Source of the DNA: Periplaneta americana
Taxonomy: Eukaryota; Arthropoda; Insecta; Blattodea; Blattidae
DNA: 64,000 bases
Direction: 5' to 3'
Assembly (NCBI RefSeq): GCF_040183065.1
Contig: NC_091129.1
Location: 192,501-256,500 of the forward strand
Shown here piece by piece: positions 11,171-21,931 of the stretch (positions are counted from its first letter, which is position 1; every line of letters begins with the position of its first letter). A model generated the notes under the pieces. The model was not told the origin of the DNA, made no database searches, and saw only the letters and a program-made list of their open reading frames with translations. Both the position numbers and the translations under genes were made by a program.

Positions 11171-13849
11171 ATGATGCAGCCAGCGCAGACTGGACATGAG
11201 TTCAGGGCTTTCCTAGACGCTAATAATATAGACGTAGCATTTATAACAGAAACGTTCCTGACACCCCAAGTAAATTTAAGATGCGCGGGGTTTAAAGTCT
11301 ATAGACAAGATAGAGCGGGTAGAAGAGGCGGAGGTGTAGCGGTGTTCGTTCGTTCTTCGATCGCGCACTGTGAGTATCTCCTTCCCCAGCTAGCGGCATT
11401 AGAGGCAGTGGCTATTAGAGCCTACATAGGCAGACTCCCCTTTCTGCTTATGGCTGCCTACAGTCCTCCGGGCACACTAAATGAACGCGATTTAGATATA
11501 GTGACAAGTCTATCCGATAGATTCGTAATCGCCGGCGACCTCAATGCGAAGCACGCTAGCTGGAACTGTCAACGCCCCAATCGGCAGGGCGATAGGCTTT
11601 TTCTAAATTCTACAGGAAACGGATACGTCGTGATGGCCCCTAGGGAACCCACACACGTACCGGCTGCTGCAAATCAACTGCCTGACATATTAGACATCGC
11701 TCTGGTGAAAGGTCTCACAACTAGAGCGAGACTAACAACCCTGGATGATCTTCCGTCCGACCACCTACCGGTGATAATGGAGATCATGCACCCAGTTGAA
11801 CTCTCCCCAACCGCTGAGAAATTCAACTACAAGGCGGCAGACTGGGTGTTCTTCCAAGACCAGGTAGCCGCTACGCTTCCACCACTCCCCCCTGAAGTCA
11901 CTCCGGCAGGGATAGATAGGTCAGTTAACGACCTGACGGAGTGCATAAAGAAGGCAATGGTTGCTGCAATACCGAGACGGATGCAGCTTCCAGCCTATAT
12001 TAGAGACCTAAAGATCGCCCGCAATAGAGCAAGAACATTGTGGAAGCGTACTAGGTTAGATGAACATAGAATAGAAATGAACCGCTTGCGCAGGCGGATC
12101 AGTGAGGCGGTCCACGAAACGGTCGTGGATGCTTGGAAATCCAAGGTTGAAACTATGGACAGCAGAAACATGTCAGATGTCTGGCGTGTATCTCGAGCTC
12201 TGTCCAATCCGTCTCAATATATTCACCCATTAGTAGTCGGTCCAGATGTCACGGCCTTTACTCCTGAGGAGAAGGATACCGCACTGGCAGACGTTCTAGA
12301 GACCACTTTTCAACCCGTGGAACAAAATTTACACTTTCCCCATATCAGAGCTGTTGAGGAATCGGTTCGAGACCTCCTTAGCAGGGAGCCGGAAAATGGG
12401 ATACGACCTACGAACACCCACGAGGTCGCCCATTTCATTCGTCGCCTCGGCCCTCATAAGGCCGCAGGAGCCGACGGTATCCAAGGAATTATATTGCAGC
12501 ATCTCCCAAGGTCAGCTATGAAGCGCATAGCAGAGATAGTTAATAACATCTTGGCTTCCGGTCACTATCCCATTCCCTGGAAAGAGGCTCACGTAGTTCT
12601 CTTTCCAAAGCCCGGAAAGGATAAGACGAATCCAAGCAACTATAGGCCTATTAGTCTCCTCAGTTGTCTCAGCAAACTGGCGGAGCGGGTCATACATAGA
12701 CGCCTCACTGAAGTAGTGTTGCCCCAAATCAGGAACGAGCAGTTCGGTTTTCACCCTGGTCGTTCCACTACACTCCAGGCACTCCGCATGACGGAGGACA
12801 TTACCTGGGCTATGAGCACGAAGCGTGTAGTAGCTGCAGCTTACCTGGACATCGAGCGAGCATTCGACAAGGTTTGGCATGAGGGACTCCTCGTTAAGTT
12901 ACTGGGCATGGGAGTCCCAGATGGAATGATACGCCTCATTTCTAACTACCTCCGAGGCCGTACATTCAAAACCCGTTTAGGCACTAGTTTCTCCACCCCC
13001 CGTGAAATTCACGCAGGAGTCCCACAGGGTTCCATTATCGGGCCCATACTTTTCAATATATTCATTAATGACCTCCCGTTCCGCTATACCCACGGCAGAA
13101 GTAGTCATCTGTATATCTATGCAGACGACACTGCCCTCTTGGCGATGGGCAAAACCTATAGATTAGCGTCCCGTAGATTGCAGTCGATCTTAGATCACCT
13201 GCAGCCGTGGTTCCACGACTGGACAATCAAGGTCAATGTAGAGAAATGTCAGGCCATACTCTTTTCACTAAGAGCGAGGCTCGAAGACATACCACCACCA
13301 CCCACACTTTTCGGACGAGAAATGCCGTGGATGAACCAAATTAAATATTTAGGGATCATTATGGACTCTCATCTCAACTTCCGAGATCACATCCAATCCC
13401 TTCTTCGTAAGGACAACGGGCTGATAGTTAGACACTATCCCATTCTGGCGGCCTTAACTCCTGACAACCTGAGGGTAGGACTTACCACGTATAAGGCCCT
13501 CATTCGCTCTGTCATTACCTATGCCGCACCCGCATGGGGGTTTGCGGCAGTGTCCCATCTCCGTAAACTCCAAGTTGTCCAAAACCAGGTGATTCGACTT
13601 ATTACCCATCTCACCCGAGTCGCCTCGAGAAGAAAGTTCCATGATGAACTAGAGTTGCCAACCATAGACGAGTTCATTGCTCGACTGGCTAGGAACCTGT
13701 ATGCGGAAGCTCGTGCTAACCCCAACCCGCTCATATCTGGCCTCGGCCAGTATGATCCTAGGTTACGGCGTAGACACCAGACAGGTCCATTAGCTATACT
13801 ATTGAGACAGGAGGACAGGGAGGCTGGCGTTACTCCCAGGTTTTGGTAG
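11171..13849 (+). CDS. Jockey-type LINE ORF2 (endonuclease-reverse transcriptase), 5'-truncated
   Basis: Uninterrupted frame of 892 residues from ATG 11171; the same frame stays open back to 11063 but without similarity. The AP-endonuclease domain has ITETF (Glu27), GDLNAKHASWN (near 120) and SDHLPV. The reverse transcriptase follows: KAAGADGI, FPKPGKDKTNPSNYRPISLL, NEQFGFHPGRSTT, YLDIERAFDKVWHEGLL, GVPQGSIIGPILFNIFINDL and the catalytic IYADDTALLA (Y650). A VNVEKCQAI thumb and YLGIIMDSHLNF come next. Jockey ORF2 proteins normally start with a W-N-x-N-G stretch about 20 residues before this point; it is missing, replaced by the GC-rich hairpin. No gag-like ORF1 precedes it. The intact frame suggests a young insertion, but without the first endonuclease Asn it is probably not autonomous. 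Clade assignment (jockey against other I-group LINEs) is by motif recall. Confidence 0.9.
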   Translation: MMQPAQTGHEFRAFLDANNIDVAFITETFLTPQVNLRCAGFKVYRQDRAGRRGGGVAVFVRSSIAHCEYLLPQLAALEAVAIRAYIGRLPFLLMAAYSPPGTLNERDLDIVTSLSDRFVIAGDLNAKHASWNCQRPNRQGDRLFLNSTGNGYVVMAPREPTHVPAAANQLPDILDIALVKGLTTRARLTTLDDLPSDHLPVIMEIMHPVELSPTAEKFNYKAADWVFFQDQVAATLPPLPPEVTPAGIDRSVNDLTECIKKAMVAAIPRRMQLPAYIRDLKIARNRARTLWKRTRLDEHRIEMNRLRRRISEAVHETVVDAWKSKVETMDSRNMSDVWRVSRALSNPSQYIHPLVVGPDVTAFTPEEKDTALADVLETTFQPVEQNLHFPHIRAVEESVRDLLSREPENGIRPTNTHEVAHFIRRLGPHKAAGADGIQGIILQHLPRSAMKRIAEIVNNILASGHYPIPWKEAHVVLFPKPGKDKTNPSNYRPISLLSCLSKLAERVIHRRLTEVVLPQIRNEQFGFHPGRSTTLQALRMTEDITWAMSTKRVVAAAYLDIERAFDKVWHEGLLVKLLGMGVPDGMIRLISNYLRGRTFKTRLGTSFSTPREIHAGVPQGSIIGPILFNIFINDLPFRYTHGRSSHLYIYADDTALLAMGKTYRLASRRLQSILDHLQPWFHDWTIKVNVEKCQAILFSLRARLEDIPPPPTLFGREMPWMNQIKYLGIIMDSHLNFRDHIQSLLRKDNGLIVRHYPILAALTPDNLRVGLTTYKALIRSVITYAAPAWGFAAVSHLRKLQVVQNQVIRLITHLTRVASRRKFHDELELPTIDEFIARLARNLYAEARANPNPLISGLGQYDPRLRRRHQTGPLAILLRQEDREAGVTPRFW

Positions 13850-13975
13850 CCACGACTCAACTCCATGAGACTCCTTGGATAGTGCAACCGCTTTAAAATG
13901 ACCTTGTCTTAACTGGGCTAAACAAAATCCCTCCCTAACAATATCTACTTTTGTTGATCGATGGAAGTATCATAG

Positions 13976-14038
13976 AGCCAATTGGCTAGTATATATCCAT
14001 CGATTCATAGAGTCATTCAACCTAAGAGCCAACTGGCT
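13976..14038. repeat. Pair of 12-bp palindromes (right)
   Basis: AGCCAATTGGCT at 13976-13987 and AGCCAACTGGCT at 14027-14038, both followed by agt, in the jockey 3' untranslated region. Same motif as 9230-9283. Confidence 0.65.
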
Positions 14039-14059
14039 AGTCTCTGATATTGAGACAAC

Positions 14060-14144
14060 TCATCCTGCCTAAGGTATTCCGTGGTTTGCCTCAGGCGTAA
14101 GACAAATGTCGGGATGAGCCCTATAAGAAATGGGCCACGGACCT
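14060..14144 (-). repeat. Inner inverted repeat, right copy
   Basis: Complement of 9398-9484 (tcatcctgcctaaggt ... gggccacggacct). It lies outside the palindromes here but inside them on the left, so the composite is not a simple mirror. 14145-14439 shows no recognisable feature. Confidence 0.75.
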
Positions 14145-14439
14145 ATATGCCCTTCCCCATATATATTCCACCCTTATTATAAACGATGTATGCCCTAGTT
14201 CAGATAATATAAGTAGTCTATTAAATATACGAGGTCACTCAATAAGTCGCAAATTGAAAGGACAGGGACCTCTCAAATTGCAGATTAGATTTCACGGCGC
14301 TTCTTCCGACGGCCTTCACATGCTTTGTCATCGAACAACAGATGACGGCGTCTTGCCATCCTAACGGCAAACACCAGCCAACTCCTCCTCGCCCCGTTCC
14401 GTGATCACTTGATCAATCTCAGCCCCCCTCGCGTATGTG

Positions 14440-14828
14440 GTACCTAAGAGGTTACGTCCAAATTCGGCTTCCCCTTCAAAATTCTCTAAAGCTCCTTCAG
14501 AGGAGCAGCGTAACCCGGAGTGAGACTAGTGGCCAACAGGCTTGGAGCTCACATAGTTAGTTTTGTACAGCCCCCAACCCCTTACAAGGACGCGTTTTGC
14601 GTACCTTTTAAAATTTTCCTCCCAATTCTCCTTCGATTTTTCGATTTTTCGAGCGCAGACTGTAATCGGCACACGCAGTAGAACCAGCCGCACCAGCAAT
14701 AGACACCACTGAATATGTTCACCGCAGCAGTGAACGAAACGTTTGGTCTCACAACCAACAGACCACGGCCTCATAGCCCGGAAAACTTTTCTACTATTGA
14801 CGCCGGCCGTGAAAGTCTACACTCCAAT
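14440..14828 (-). repeat. Right long inverted arm of composite insertion
   Basis: Its complement starts tggagtgtagactttcacgg and continues into ttttccgggctatgaggccg, matching 8736-9085. It holds 42 extra bases at its outer end, including gacgccggccgtgaaag. I recall similar ends from arthropod Penelope-like elements, but this is not verified. Confidence 0.8.
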
Positions 14829-15135
14829 AGTAGTCTAGTTGGTTTGTTTTCAAGTACTGTACAGTGAGTTCTCTATACAATAACACTGTTTAAGCTCGCA
14901 TTACTTGTCTGTCTCTGAAATGATCGGAATTCTTCGTTTAAGAGCAAGAACTGCGAAGAAAATAACAGTAGGCTAGTTGGATTGTTTTCAAGTACTGCAC
15001 AGTGAGTACTCTGTGCAATATCACTGTTTAAACTCGCATTACATATCTGTCTCTGAAATGATCGGAATTCTTCTTTTAAGCGTAAGAACTGCGAGAAAAT
15101 AACAGTAGGCTAGTTGGTTTGTTTGAAGTACTGTA
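14829..15135. repeat. 138-bp tandem repeat, remaining two copies
   Basis: Continuation of the 7925-8735 array after the insertion, with the same tcaagta and atgatcggaattctt marks. Bounded on the right by the mariner-like element. Confidence 0.85.
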
Positions 15136-15631
15136 CAGTAAGGTGCGTAAGTCTCGTCACCCCCACCAACTTATTTGTATGTTGCTGTGCATACATTTTT
15201 ATTATGTTGCAATTGATGTATGGCAATGGTTGATGCTTTACGTTCCAGCTTGTTTAGTGATCCAGAACATCAGTATGGGCACCATCATTGTCGCTGCACA
15301 AAATGATGAGGCGCCATGTCCTGTGCGAAATTTTCCGAAGGAAAATTCGTTGTGATTTCCCTGAATGCCTCCCTAACAGCTTGCTTCAAATCTTGAATTG
15401 TCTGGTATCCATGTTTCGAGACATGCTGCTTAATTATTCCCCAAAGGGAAATCACACGCCTTTGCTGCGGAAAATTTCACACAGGACTTGGCGCCGCATC
15501 ACATGTTCCGTAATAATGAAGGTCTGGATCACCTAACAAGCTGAAACGTCACACATCTGCTATGATATGTTCAAAATGGATGCAAATCAACATACAAACA
15601 AAGGGGTTGACAATACTTTCGGACCTAACTG
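15136..15631 (-). mobile_element. Tc1/mariner-type remnant, copy in unit B
   Basis: Duplicate of 3147-3635 with TA flanks and the same inverted ends. It keeps a short ttttccgaagg segment missing from copy A and lacks about 20 bases near 15530. Transposase C-terminal fragment on the minus strand; inactive. Confidence 0.75.
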
Positions 15632-16249
15632 TACAGTGAGTTCTCTGTCCACTGTGACAGTTTAAACTGGCATTACAATACGTATGTGTTTGTCATTTTG
15701 AAGTAAGGTAAGCACGTGATGTTTATATTGCCTACGTCAAACTGGCGCCGGTTTTCAAAGTGTGGTGCGCGAGTCGCCCGTTGTACGGCCTTGGACTAAA
15801 TCCTAGCAAACCTGTGTGCGTCATGCTTGGAGTAAGGAAGTGTAATTTGGAAGTGCGGGATGTTCGATATGGGCAAGTCGGAGTCACAGTCTGAACTGAA
15901 ATCTTGCATACAAAAGCGTTTAACACGGAAATAATATTTGGCCCAAAAGACAATCGGGAAACATTGCAAGATAGAGTATTGGTTCCTACCTTATTTATGC
16001 ATGTTTTGATGTGGTCTATTACGCCCTGGTCTTCGAAGACGGCATTTAGTATTCATCCTGTATGTATATGTTATATGTGTACATCTAAGATTTCGTGGCA
16101 GTTATTCTGACGAACATGTCAGCAGCCTACATTGTTTCCTTGGTTTGCTGTCATTGGCATTAGTAATAAATCAGAAGGTACTGCTGACAATTACCGACGC
16201 AGTACTATGTTTTTAACATGATTTTTAATAGTTTCTTTTCCTTTTCTAG

Positions 16250-16294
16250 CACATGTTGCATCGTGTGGAAGCGCACACCAACATCTTCAAACTA
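16250..16294 (+). CDS. Candidate micro-exon a2 (45 nt)
   Basis: Sits between ccttttctag and gtaagtagct, is 45 nt and open in phase 0: HMLHRVEAHTNIFKL. This is the position-matched partner of a1 after the A/B duplication. Leu-His-Arg, Thr-Asn and Phe are kept; codons 1, 2, 7 and the last two changed completely. 14 of 45 aligned bases differ in an otherwise almost identical neighbourhood. Its donor is the consensus gtaagt, so the exon is one codon shorter than a1. Confidence 0.62.
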
Positions 16295-17035
16295 GTAAGT
16301 AGCTATATGTGTATAATATATTATATTACTCAGATGCTCTTCCTTAATATTAGTACCACTGGATCCCATATCTAATGTGTTTATTGAACAAAATTCGAGA
16401 ATTGATTTCATTTTAGAACACAAGTGTTGATACCGGTTTCGGACTATATGCCTTACTTTAAAAATATTAATTTTGTTCAATCTGCACAATGGATACGAGT
16501 AATTGTCTCTTTATGCTCGACCATGCCGAAATGTACTAATTATACACCTGGTAGCGGTCCTTTAATGCATGTCATTAAAGTACACTACTCATTAAAGTAC
16601 AGGTGTTCAGCCAATGACAAGTCAGCTTTGTACCGTTATAAAACCGCAAGTATCGATTATTCTCGGATATGCAGTCGAAAGAGAATTAGCTAAAAGTCAC
16701 GGAGGCTGGAAATGCAATACTGTCGCAGAAGGTTATGTTCTGTTACTATAATAATTAGCGTTAATTCTAAATAATTTTCAAATAAATTAAATTTGTCATC
16801 TCGTTTTTCAATGTCGAATTCAATAATCAAGGTTATATCAAGTTTAACGGGATTACATCAAGGTCAGTGATATTGTTCCTCGGAAAAAATCAATAATTTC
16901 GCGTCTGCGCACATCTCACTATTCACGACCTAGAACAAGGTCACTTCCGATCTTGTCAGATACAAATAAAATGTATACATCTGAATAATTTCAAGTTAGA
17001 AATATGGTCGAGCATAAAAAGTCGTATGAAACTTG

Positions 17036-17134
17036 CCTATAATGGTAATTAAGACGTTCGTATGAATATTATGAAACGAGCTTGCGCTCGTTTCATAAAC
17101 ATCCATACTTGCGTCTTAATTACTATCGTTATAG
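17036..17134. repeat. Foldback palindrome, copy in unit B
   Basis: Same arms and inner gaaacgagc hairpin as 5044-5142, with a few substitutions. Confidence 0.6.
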
Positions 17135-17435
17135 GCTCGTTGCATAATGTACTATTTTTATCCACCTCTCTTAATTCATAATCATTCATAGGCACATGTC
17201 ATATTTCCGTCAGATGGACTTTGTTATTCGCGTCCATTTTCGATAATTGAATTATGTTTTGTGAAAAGGTATGTGACAGCAGTTTTCATAGAAATCCTCT
17301 AGGGCAAGGATAAGACGATGTTAGCTCCCAATAATTGTAGAAAACATCGACCTTGATCACGAGTGCATAGCGCATCCAGTACATAGCGTCGTAAAGTAGA
17401 CATCAGGGAAGTACATGCACATGTAGCGAATAAAG

Positions 17436-17600
17436 CAGGGCTGGGCACCAAGAGCGGATTCTACTCTCTCACGGGGAGCCCTATGATTTCTCTTCATCGC
17501 CTTTCTTCCCCGCCGAAAACCGCGCAGCGTTGATTGAGTGACGGATGAATATTAAGCGTCCCCGTTTAGAGACTGGTTCCGCTCCCGATGCCCAGCCCTG
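17436..17600. mobile_element. Short hAT MITE (165 bp)
   Basis: Perfect 12-bp terminal inverted repeats CAGGGCTGGGCA/TGCCCAGCCCTG and a perfect 8-bp duplication gaataaag (17428-17435, 17601-17608). The related sequence at about 42667 has a single gaataaag, so this is a dated insertion with a visible empty site. Confidence 0.9.
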
Positions 17601-17791
17601 GAATAAAGGGAGGAATTATTACAATAACTTGTTTTACTAAATTTCTGGCTATATAATAGGGCTAATTATTCAGTTAATATACATGTGACTTACATAATTA
17701 TATAAACAAATCGCAGAGAGAAGGGTTTTTTAGGAACAAAAAGAGAAATAGGAAAAGTTAATTTGTATGTAAACCATTTTCTTGTTAAAAG

Positions 17792-18046
17792 AATTGAAGA
17801 GTCCACTGCAAGAATGATGGATGTCAGTTTCTTATCGAAAATGAACCTAGACTGTCAATGCATAGCTTAAGACATATAGAATGTACACAGAGAGTTGTAT
17901 GGCATTAACACTGATAGTCATTGTCCAGTAATGGTCGGAATATCTCAGTTAAGCTTGGAGTGCTAAGCATTTCAAACTTTCAATTGCTTCTCCTGCAAAA
18001 TGTATTCCAAATGACATCCATCATTCTTGCAGTGGACTTTTCAATT
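17792..18046. mobile_element. MITE with about 30-bp inverted ends (255 bp)
   Basis: aattgaagagtccactgcaa at the left and its near-complement ttgcagtggacttttcaatt at the right, both extending into gaatgatggatgtca. Homology to the 42.8-kb copy stops where it begins. No coding content. Confidence 0.8.
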
Positions 18047-18092
18047 AAAAATAGATTTACCTTTTAGAAGGGAGAGATGTTGATATTAATTT

Positions 18093-18372
18093 TTTATTAT
18101 AATTGATACAGTCAAAATGAAAACTGACCAAGTGCAAAAAGGAAAGTTTTGAGAAAACTAAAAAAAAAAAAAACTATATTATTCAGTTTCATGTGAATAA
18201 TGACCTGAAAATGTTACATGTACAACTTATTGGCATACAGTTTACTATAATAAAGTTGAATTAATTCTTATTTTCTCACATTTAGATATATGGGTCAGCT
18301 TGTTAGCTTCCTCAACTTTGTTTTTTTGCACTTGGTCAGTTTTAATTTTGACTGTATCAATTATACTGTACT
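18093..18372. repeat. Inverted repeat / MITE-like hairpin (280 bp)
   Basis: Arms containing aattgatacagtcaaaat and gaccaagtgcaaaaa at 18101-18143 are nearly perfectly complementary to 18324-18365. A-rich and T-rich tracts lie inside. Likely a MITE. Confidence 0.65.
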
Positions 18373-20540
18373 TCCCTTTAAGAAATGTAATTTTGTTCCC
18401 CCTAATATGGAAATCCGTCTTTTTTTTTTTTTTTTTTTGGCAAAGAGATTTTTCATCGTGATGTTTTGTTTCTCTGTACAAATCGAGACTAATCTTTCCA
18501 AGTGACTCCAATTCAAAGAAAATGATAAAATTGCATAGGTATTTCAAATTGTACTTAAATGCGCTATGATTAACAATAATAATCAGGCTTAGGGTCCGGT
18601 ACACTTTAGCAACCAATGTGCGTACAATTTGACTATAGAGTTCCTTGAGCATAGTAGAGAGACATACTGTGAATGTAAACAACGACGTCAATGTGCTGTG
18701 TTATATTCTACTCTTAATATTACAATTTAGTGAAGGTGGAAAATGAAATAGCATACATACATTACAAGTTTTCATGTCCCTCAGCGGCATTACAGTGTTA
18801 CAGTGAATATCCATATAGTACATACTTGCAATTAGTTGGAAAAAACTATTCACTATACAATATTGAAAATACACTGCGATGGCCTGAGTTCGTATCGTAG
18901 GGAGAGACGGAAGAATACTGTACCTCTGATCACGATCCGGATTGTACACTAACGCAGAGGTAAACAAAACTCAACGCGCCTGATAATATAATCTGCCGTG
19001 ATGCAAGCTTTACTCAACCAGCAGACTGTTTTCCCACTTGCATGAACTTTAACTCCACTAAACTATTTCCAACTAAAGATTGAAGTAGACGTAAACAAAA
19101 CCGAAATGTATTACTCCGCAATCGCAAGCTAGCTACCAAAGCAGCCACCAGGGCGCATTATTTTCAGCAAGTGAGCACGCAGGGCAGCCATTTCAACACA
19201 TTCATTGAACTAGCCTGTAAAATGCTCACAGAGGGTTAATATTTATTATTTCTCTACTGGGAATAGTGGATTTTATTTTTCTGTAGATTCGTGATTGAAT
19301 GTTAGTCTTTGAAGAGTGGAGAATTTCTTTAATTCTACAGAAATTTATTTGAGGTTGGCAACACTGAATCTCTCACTGTGTTATACCAGTTGTGCTGATG
19401 TGCTCTGTGAAGCTGCAAGTCACCTTGGGAGGAATTTAATGCCTATTACGCATGCGTGTTGCCATAATAAACGTTACAATGATTTAACACGCAATGTCTG
19501 AAACTACTGATATAAACATGTTGTTTAAATCGTAAGAAAGTGTTCTTATAAGCATGTTTAATTCACTCGTATTCCATGTATATTATACATTTTATTATTT
19601 TAGAAGGAACTATATTAATGTGAGGAAGAAGATGACAAGCATGAGTTTGGAGACGTTATGCGTCCAATAGCCAATCAGGAACCATTATGCCACTTGCATT
19701 TATTTACATTTGCATCAATCTTTAGCTGGAAAGAGAGTAGCAACCAGGAGCGCATCATGGGTTCCCATTTTCCCACATCCTCTCTTTCCTATATTCCTGT
19801 ATATAGGCCTACACTAACTCTAGTAATCCCTAGGTTATCATTATCAGAATGTTTGTGCGTTGAACATGTTGCAGATTTGAAATTATTAATATCTTTTCAA
19901 CCAAAAGGCACCCCTTGATTAGAAGGCTGCAACTTTGAGCAATTAGGCACTGATATATGTTGTTGTTGTCTAATGGCACACTGCTTGGTTTATAACGTCT
20001 TTTAACTTTCTACTCAAGGTAGCCAAAATCGGTGCTACCATTTAGTTCGTGTTTCAATTTACTCGTACAATGGTTAATGTTTGAGTAATTTACAGGAATT
20101 ATAATATATAATATTTAAAATTGGCACTGTACTGTTCTCCAACCAGGAGATCAACCGTGAAAGGAATGAGTTTACTATTGCGTCATCTATTGGAGCGAAG
20201 TAGATAGATAATATTACCGTTATAACGTCAGTTTAAAAACCATGCGCTCTCCTGCATATGTTATTTCCTGTATGGCGGGATTAAAAAATCAGGAGATTAA
20301 GAGTGATCTAATTTTGTAACTGGGGTAGTGTAAATATGTGTACCAATGTTATTGTTTGTGCTGTGAGAGCTAGCCAATAGAGATACGAGTACCCACGTGT
20401 GTGACCTTATGTCATCTTATGACATACAAATTCATTCACAGCATCACCCCGTCTCATTCTCTGGAGACTTTCTCGTACAGTACAGTACTTGTATACAAAA
20501 TAGGATATGCGAAGTACCATCTTGCCGGAAGTAATGCTTA
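18373..20540. other. Intron-like sequence, nothing recognised
   Basis: AT-rich, no long frame, no splice-bounded symmetric exon and no transposon ends that I could pair. 19530-19620 is especially AT-rich. Confidence 0.4.
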
Positions 20541-20591
20541 ACGAGAGGATTCGATCCGACACCGGGATGGGAATCCGGTGTGGCTTAGCGG

Positions 20592-21765
20592 CAGCGTTTC
20601 TCAAACTATGGTCCGCCGACCACCTGTGGTCCTCGAGTTCTGCCCTTGTGGTCCTTCGAAAAAGACAGAAGAAAAAATAAAATTCAAACGAATTGCGTAT
20701 CACACTATAGCAGAAAATCTCAGAGTTAGGAAATGGCACATGGCAATCGCCTTTCACTTTTTCTCCCAGTACTAATATTTTATGAAATTTCTTACTCTAT
20801 CCTTCTACCCACTTCCCACTATACTCTCAGCAACAAAAGAGGGATTTAAAGCACTATGAACGTGGCGATTCTCGCCATCTTTTCCTGCAAATCTGGCACC
20901 GAGCCTGTAACCCAGCCAGGGACCACCCGAATTCATAACAGAGGACCAAAGTACCGACACTCAGTCTGCACATTGAAATGGGCACGCACTGTACGTCGTA
21001 CACCAGTAATAGAACGTGTCAAATTGCATCTTTACTTGTTGAAAATCGATCATGTTTATGTATTAATTTTTTTATTTGTTTTTCCAGATGACGATAAGAA
21101 ATTTTAGACTCCGCCTGTTTTAAAATCCGACAGATTTTCTTTCTACAATTACGTGTTTCGTCTGTAAGTGCCGTTTAAATTTCTCGGGTCTCATACACTC
21201 GTTTGAAACAAACAACGCACTCACTCATTGCCACAAGAAAGTAAATCCAAGTTCCAAATAACTCTTGTCATATTTACGAAAGTATAGCTACCACTAGGAC
21301 TAGATATTTCTATAATGGCACTGTAATTAATATATTTCTTCACACACAGTTTCCGAACTATTAGCACTGCCTAAATTAAGCGTATCATCATGTTACTTTC
21401 TTATAAAAAAATCCGGGTCGAAGGCAGATTTCCATTATTTATAATGGGCACTATTTAACAGAGTCGTGGACAACTACTAGCGTGTACCACATAAGAAGGA
21501 TTTCAAACAACTGATTGCTATCAGGCAAGGGAGGAATCAATACTGCACAGAATTTGTTATAAGTTACTTGTGATTGGCTACAAAACATATAATTACGAAA
21601 GTATTGTAATTAATTAATTCTACTTTAAAATACAAATAAACTGGTATTAAAATATACTACAAAAATGATAAATTTGCTTTCGGAGTGAACAAGAGTAAGG
21701 TGGTCTGCGGAACTGTTCTGACTTTAAAAAGTGGTCCCCACTTCAAAAACGTTTGAGAGACGTTG
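20592..21765. mobile_element. Non-autonomous hAT element inside SINE
   Basis: Ends cagcgtttctcaaac and the complement caacgtctctcaaac resemble hAT termini. The host SINE sequence gcttagcgg/gcttagtgg is duplicated on both sides (8-9 bp). Interior of 1.17 kb without a recognisable transposase. Confidence 0.75.
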
Positions 21766-21931
21766 GCTTAGTGGATAAAGCATCAGCACGTAGAGCTGAA
21801 GTCCCGGGTTCAAATCCCGGTGCGGGAGAGAATTTTTCTCCGTTCCACTACAGTTTCATCGTACGATGACACAGAATATCTGCAAGGAAAGATAATATAT
21901 ATGTACTTCGGTACATTAAAATTATATATAT

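Larger units (their letters stand above)
8736..14828. mobile_element. Composite 6.1-kb insertion with long inverted arms
   Basis: Inserted in a 138-bp repeat. The flanks agtagtttagttg (8723-8735) and agtagtctagttg (14829-14841) form a 13-bp target-site duplication with one mismatch. The outer arms (8736-9085 and 14440-14828) are inverted copies of one sequence. A second shorter inverted pair lies at 9398-9484 and 14060-14144. Between them are an IS630-like transposase relic, a SINE, a GC-rich hairpin and a jockey-type ORF2. Unit A has no counterpart, so the insertion followed or accompanied the duplication. Inverted terminal repeats of this kind are known from Penelope-like and foldback elements; which applies here is not settled. 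Confidence 0.7.
5359..17351. repeat. Segmental tandem duplication, unit B
   Basis: Copy of unit A, expanded to 12 kb by a 6.1-kb insertion at 8736-14828 and by extra 138-bp repeats. Homology to A ends at 17351 (aaaacatcga/c). Beyond that the sequence continues like the right flank of the third copy near 42585 (ccttgatcacgag). Confidence 0.9.
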
